Source of the DNA: Thalassovita taeanensis
GTDB lineage: Bacteria; Pseudomonadota; Alphaproteobacteria; Rhodobacterales; Rhodobacteraceae
Assembly: GCF_900110775.1 (NCBI RefSeq)
Contig: NZ_FOEP01000014.1
Span: forward strand, 1 to 64,000
Length of the DNA: 64,000 nucleotides
Reading direction: 5' to 3'
Part shown: positions 62,283 through 64,000 of the stretch, in pieces
Position numbering within the stretch: the first letter of the stretch is position 1
Layout: every line of letters starts with the position of its first letter
Position numbers and translations under genes: made by a program
The notes under the pieces: model-generated
Seen by the model: only the letters and a program-made list of their open reading frames with translations
The model's database searches: none
Told to the model about the DNA's origin: nothing

Positions 62283-63272
62283 TCAGGCGTTCACGTCCAC
62301 CACGACACGGCCCTTGACCTGCCCCTTCAGAATATCCGCCCCTAGCTTTGGCAGATCCGCCAGCGTTGCTGGCTGCACCATTGCCTCCAGCTTGCCCATC
62401 GGCAGATCACGCGCGATCCGCGCCCAAGCGCGTACGCGGTTGTCGTAGGGTTGCATCACCGAATCAATCCCCAGAAGGTTCACCCCGCGCAGCAGGAACG
62501 GCACCACAGTGGCAGGCAATCCCGCGCCTCCGGCCAGTCCCACAGCGGCAACCGACCCGCCGTATTTCATCTGTCCCAGCACCCGCGCCAGCATCGCTCC
62601 ACCGACCGCATCTATACAGCCCGCCCAGCTTTCGGCTTCCAGCGGGCGCTTGACCGTCTCGGCCAGATCCGCGCGCGGAACGATCTGCGTCGCCCCAAGC
62701 TCCCGAAGATAGCCCTCCGTCTCAGGCCGCCCGGTCACCGCCGCCACCTCGTATCCCAGATGGGCCAGAATTGCCGTCGCCACCGATCCGACACCACCTG
62801 CAGCCCCGGTCACCAAAACCGGCCCGTGCAGATCCTTCAGCCCGTGATCCTCCAGCGCCATCACCGCCAGCATCGCGGTAAACCCCGCCGTGCCCACCGC
62901 CATCGCCGATCGCGTACTCAACCCTTCCGGCAACGGCACCAGCCAATCGGCTCGCACCCGGGCTTTCTGCGCATAGCCACCCCAATGTGCCTCCCCCACG
63001 CGCCACCCCGTCAAGACGACCTTGTCACCCGGAGCATAGCGCGCATCGCTTGACGCCTCGACGGTTCCAGAAAAATCAATCCCCGGAACATGCGGATACT
63101 TCCGCACCAAACCGCCCCCGGAACCGAGACACAGACCGTCCTTATAATTGACCGTGGAATATTCCACCGCCACCGTTACCTCGGCCTCTGGCAGATCATC
63201 CAGCCCAATCTGCCGAACCGCCGCATGGGTCTGCCCTTCGGCATCCTTCTCAACAACCATCGCGTTAAACAT
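62283..63272 (-). CDS. acuI: Acrylyl-CoA reductase (AcuI/YhdH-type MDR oxidoreductase)
   Basis: The 329-residue medium-chain dehydrogenase has YSTVNYKDGLCLGSGG near residue 40, GIDFSGTVE and NADPH site VTGAAGGVGSVATAILAHLG. AcuI reduces acrylyl-CoA to propionyl-CoA in DMSP and acrylate degradation. The start at 63272 (MFNAMVVEK) fits; a longer frame to 63335 is basic and unlikely. DMSP genes may lie beyond the right edge, but none is in the window. Confidence 0.9.
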   Translation of the reverse strand: MFNAMVVEKDAEGQTHAAVRQIGLDDLPEAEVTVAVEYSTVNYKDGLCLGSGGGLVRKYPHVPGIDFSGTVEASSDARYAPGDKVVLTGWRVGEAHWGGYAQKARVRADWLVPLPEGLSTRSAMAVGTAGFTAMLAVMALEDHGLKDLHGPVLVTGAAGGVGSVATAILAHLGYEVAAVTGRPETEGYLRELGATQIVPRADLAETVKRPLEAESWAGCIDAVGGAMLARVLGQMKYGGSVAAVGLAGGAGLPATVVPFLLRGVNLLGIDSVMQPYDNRVRAWARIARDLPMGKLEAMVQPATLADLPKLGADILKGQVKGRVVVDVNA

Positions 63273-63377
63273 ATCTTCTCCCTCTTCCCGGCCCTCAGCC
63301 CTGCGGACTGAATCCTCTGATTTCACATTTGCCAAATATCCCTGCCGGAGGCTTCGCCCGCCAACAGCACTCGCCGC

Positions 63378-63893
63378 TCAAAGCCAAGGCCCCGCCTCCG
63401 GCATCACAAACACATCGCTAACCCAAGCCTCGTGGCCCGCAGCTGTCACCATCGCATGGATCTGCCCACGATGATGCGCCTGATGATTGAACATATGTGC
63501 GATGCACAAAGCTACCGGCTTACTTACATCGCGCCCCAATGCCCCGGAATGCCACCTCAGATCGCCGACCAGATCCAACGCATGCAACTGCTCGGCCCAC
63601 AGAATTACGTGCGCATCGGTGCGAAACCTCTCAGCCCCCCAAACTGGCAGCGTCGGCGTCATCGTTACACTGCCCGCGATGCCCCCCGTCGGCGGCACCT
63701 TGCCCTCAAAGCGCGACATCCACATCCTGTCAGCCCATAGCACATGGTTCGCTGTTGCCCAGATCGAGCCGAAAAATGCCCCACGATCAGCATGCAACGC
63801 AACGTCATCCATGCTCTCCAGAACGGCTTTCATCATCTTGTTCTGCCAAGCATTGTAGCGCGCCATCGTCAGGCAATATTGCACCGAGATCAT
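63378..63893 (-). CDS. DinB-family metalloprotein
   Basis: The 171-residue helical protein has the three-histidine DinB pattern: His in ATANHVLWADRMW near residue 52 and HMFNHQAHHRGQIHAM in the last helix. DinB-family proteins are often thiol transferases or damage-induced proteins. The start at 63893 (MISVQYCL) suits the family. A short frame ending at 63892 upstream could be the tail of another gene, but the window ends at 64000 and I cannot tell. Confidence 0.8.
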   Translation of the reverse strand: MISVQYCLTMARYNAWQNKMMKAVLESMDDVALHADRGAFFGSIWATANHVLWADRMWMSRFEGKVPPTGGIAGSVTMTPTLPVWGAERFRTDAHVILWAEQLHALDLVGDLRWHSGALGRDVSKPVALCIAHMFNHQAHHRGQIHAMVTAAGHEAWVSDVFVMPEAGPWL

Positions 63894-64000
63894 CCGTTTG
63901 GCCCTTCCCCCAATCCGCTGTTCAAGCAGCAGTTCAGCCCGAAACCAGCCAAAGTGCAATCCCGATGACGCTCAGAGCGGCAATTCACATCCCGCAACGC

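Noticed and set aside
1-64000. CRISPR array
   Set aside because: I saw no set of regularly spaced identical repeats and no cas-like gene.
1-64000. Prophage or integrative element
   Set aside because: No integrase, capsid, terminase or portal-like protein is visible; only the scar near tRNA-Ser hints at a past element.

Overview
The window reads as chromosomal DNA of a roseobacter-type alphaproteobacterium (Rhodobacteraceae). Support comes from the high GC content, the split hisB-hisH / hisA-hisF-hisE block with DUF2147 genes inside it, a trgA-trgB-cysK tellurite locus of the Rhodobacter sphaeroides type, a monomeric isocitrate dehydrogenase, many TRAP and ABC uptake genes and an acuI-type acrylyl-CoA reductase. 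All names rest on reading the translated proteins by eye; no database search was possible.

Layout. 1-5.3 kb: the edge of an aerobic CO-dehydrogenase (cox) cluster on the minus strand, then a plus-strand signalling set of a LuxR-type response regulator, a FIST/NosP-like sensor and a PAS-PAS hybrid histidine kinase. 5.3-14.1 kb: a lipoprotein hydrolase, histidine biosynthesis genes interrupted by an antisense block (peroxiredoxin-like and two DUF2147 genes), a CoA-binding protein, a candidate small RNA, rlmB and tRNA-Tyr. 14.3-26.8 kb: one long minus-strand operon whose families match the indole-3-acetic acid (auxin) degradation cluster iacABCDEFGHI, extended by a TRAP transporter, a ketopantoate-reductase-like protein and a class II aldolase, with a convergent MarR regulator (iacR-like). 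27.5-39.6 kb: two consecutive ABC operons for glycerol-3-phosphate-like substrates, each with a DeoR/GlpR regulator; the first is ugpBAECQ-like and also carries a HAD phosphatase. 40-43.1 kb: a three-gene amino-acid module (diaminopropionate ammonia-lyase-like, M24 peptidase, EutA-like racemase). 43.5-47.5 kb: an unusual set of a six-helix membrane protein, a CDC48/VCP-like double AAA+ ATPase, a small glycine-rich membrane protein and a TetR regulator, behind a promoter region with two palindromes. 48-51.6 kb: monomeric isocitrate dehydrogenase, then restriction-modification debris next to tRNA-Ser. 51.7-64 kb: AI-2E transporter, AlaX editing protein, MscS channel, trgA-trgB-cysK with a cyclopropane-synthase-like methyltransferase, a class V aminotransferase, a frameshifted phytochelatin-synthase-like pseudogene, acuI and a DinB-family protein.

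How the genes work together. The iac-like operon is translationally coupled almost throughout (ATGA, GTGA or TGATG junctions) and appears to join uptake, flavin- and Rieske-dependent oxidation, side-chain processing and regulation in one transcript. The two glycerol-phosphate-type ABC operons share a direct-repeat element in their promoter regions, which suggests common regulation by the DeoR proteins. The CDC48-like module is the best candidate for a poorly described system. The iac-like operon in a probable marine bacterium is the clearest metabolic story.
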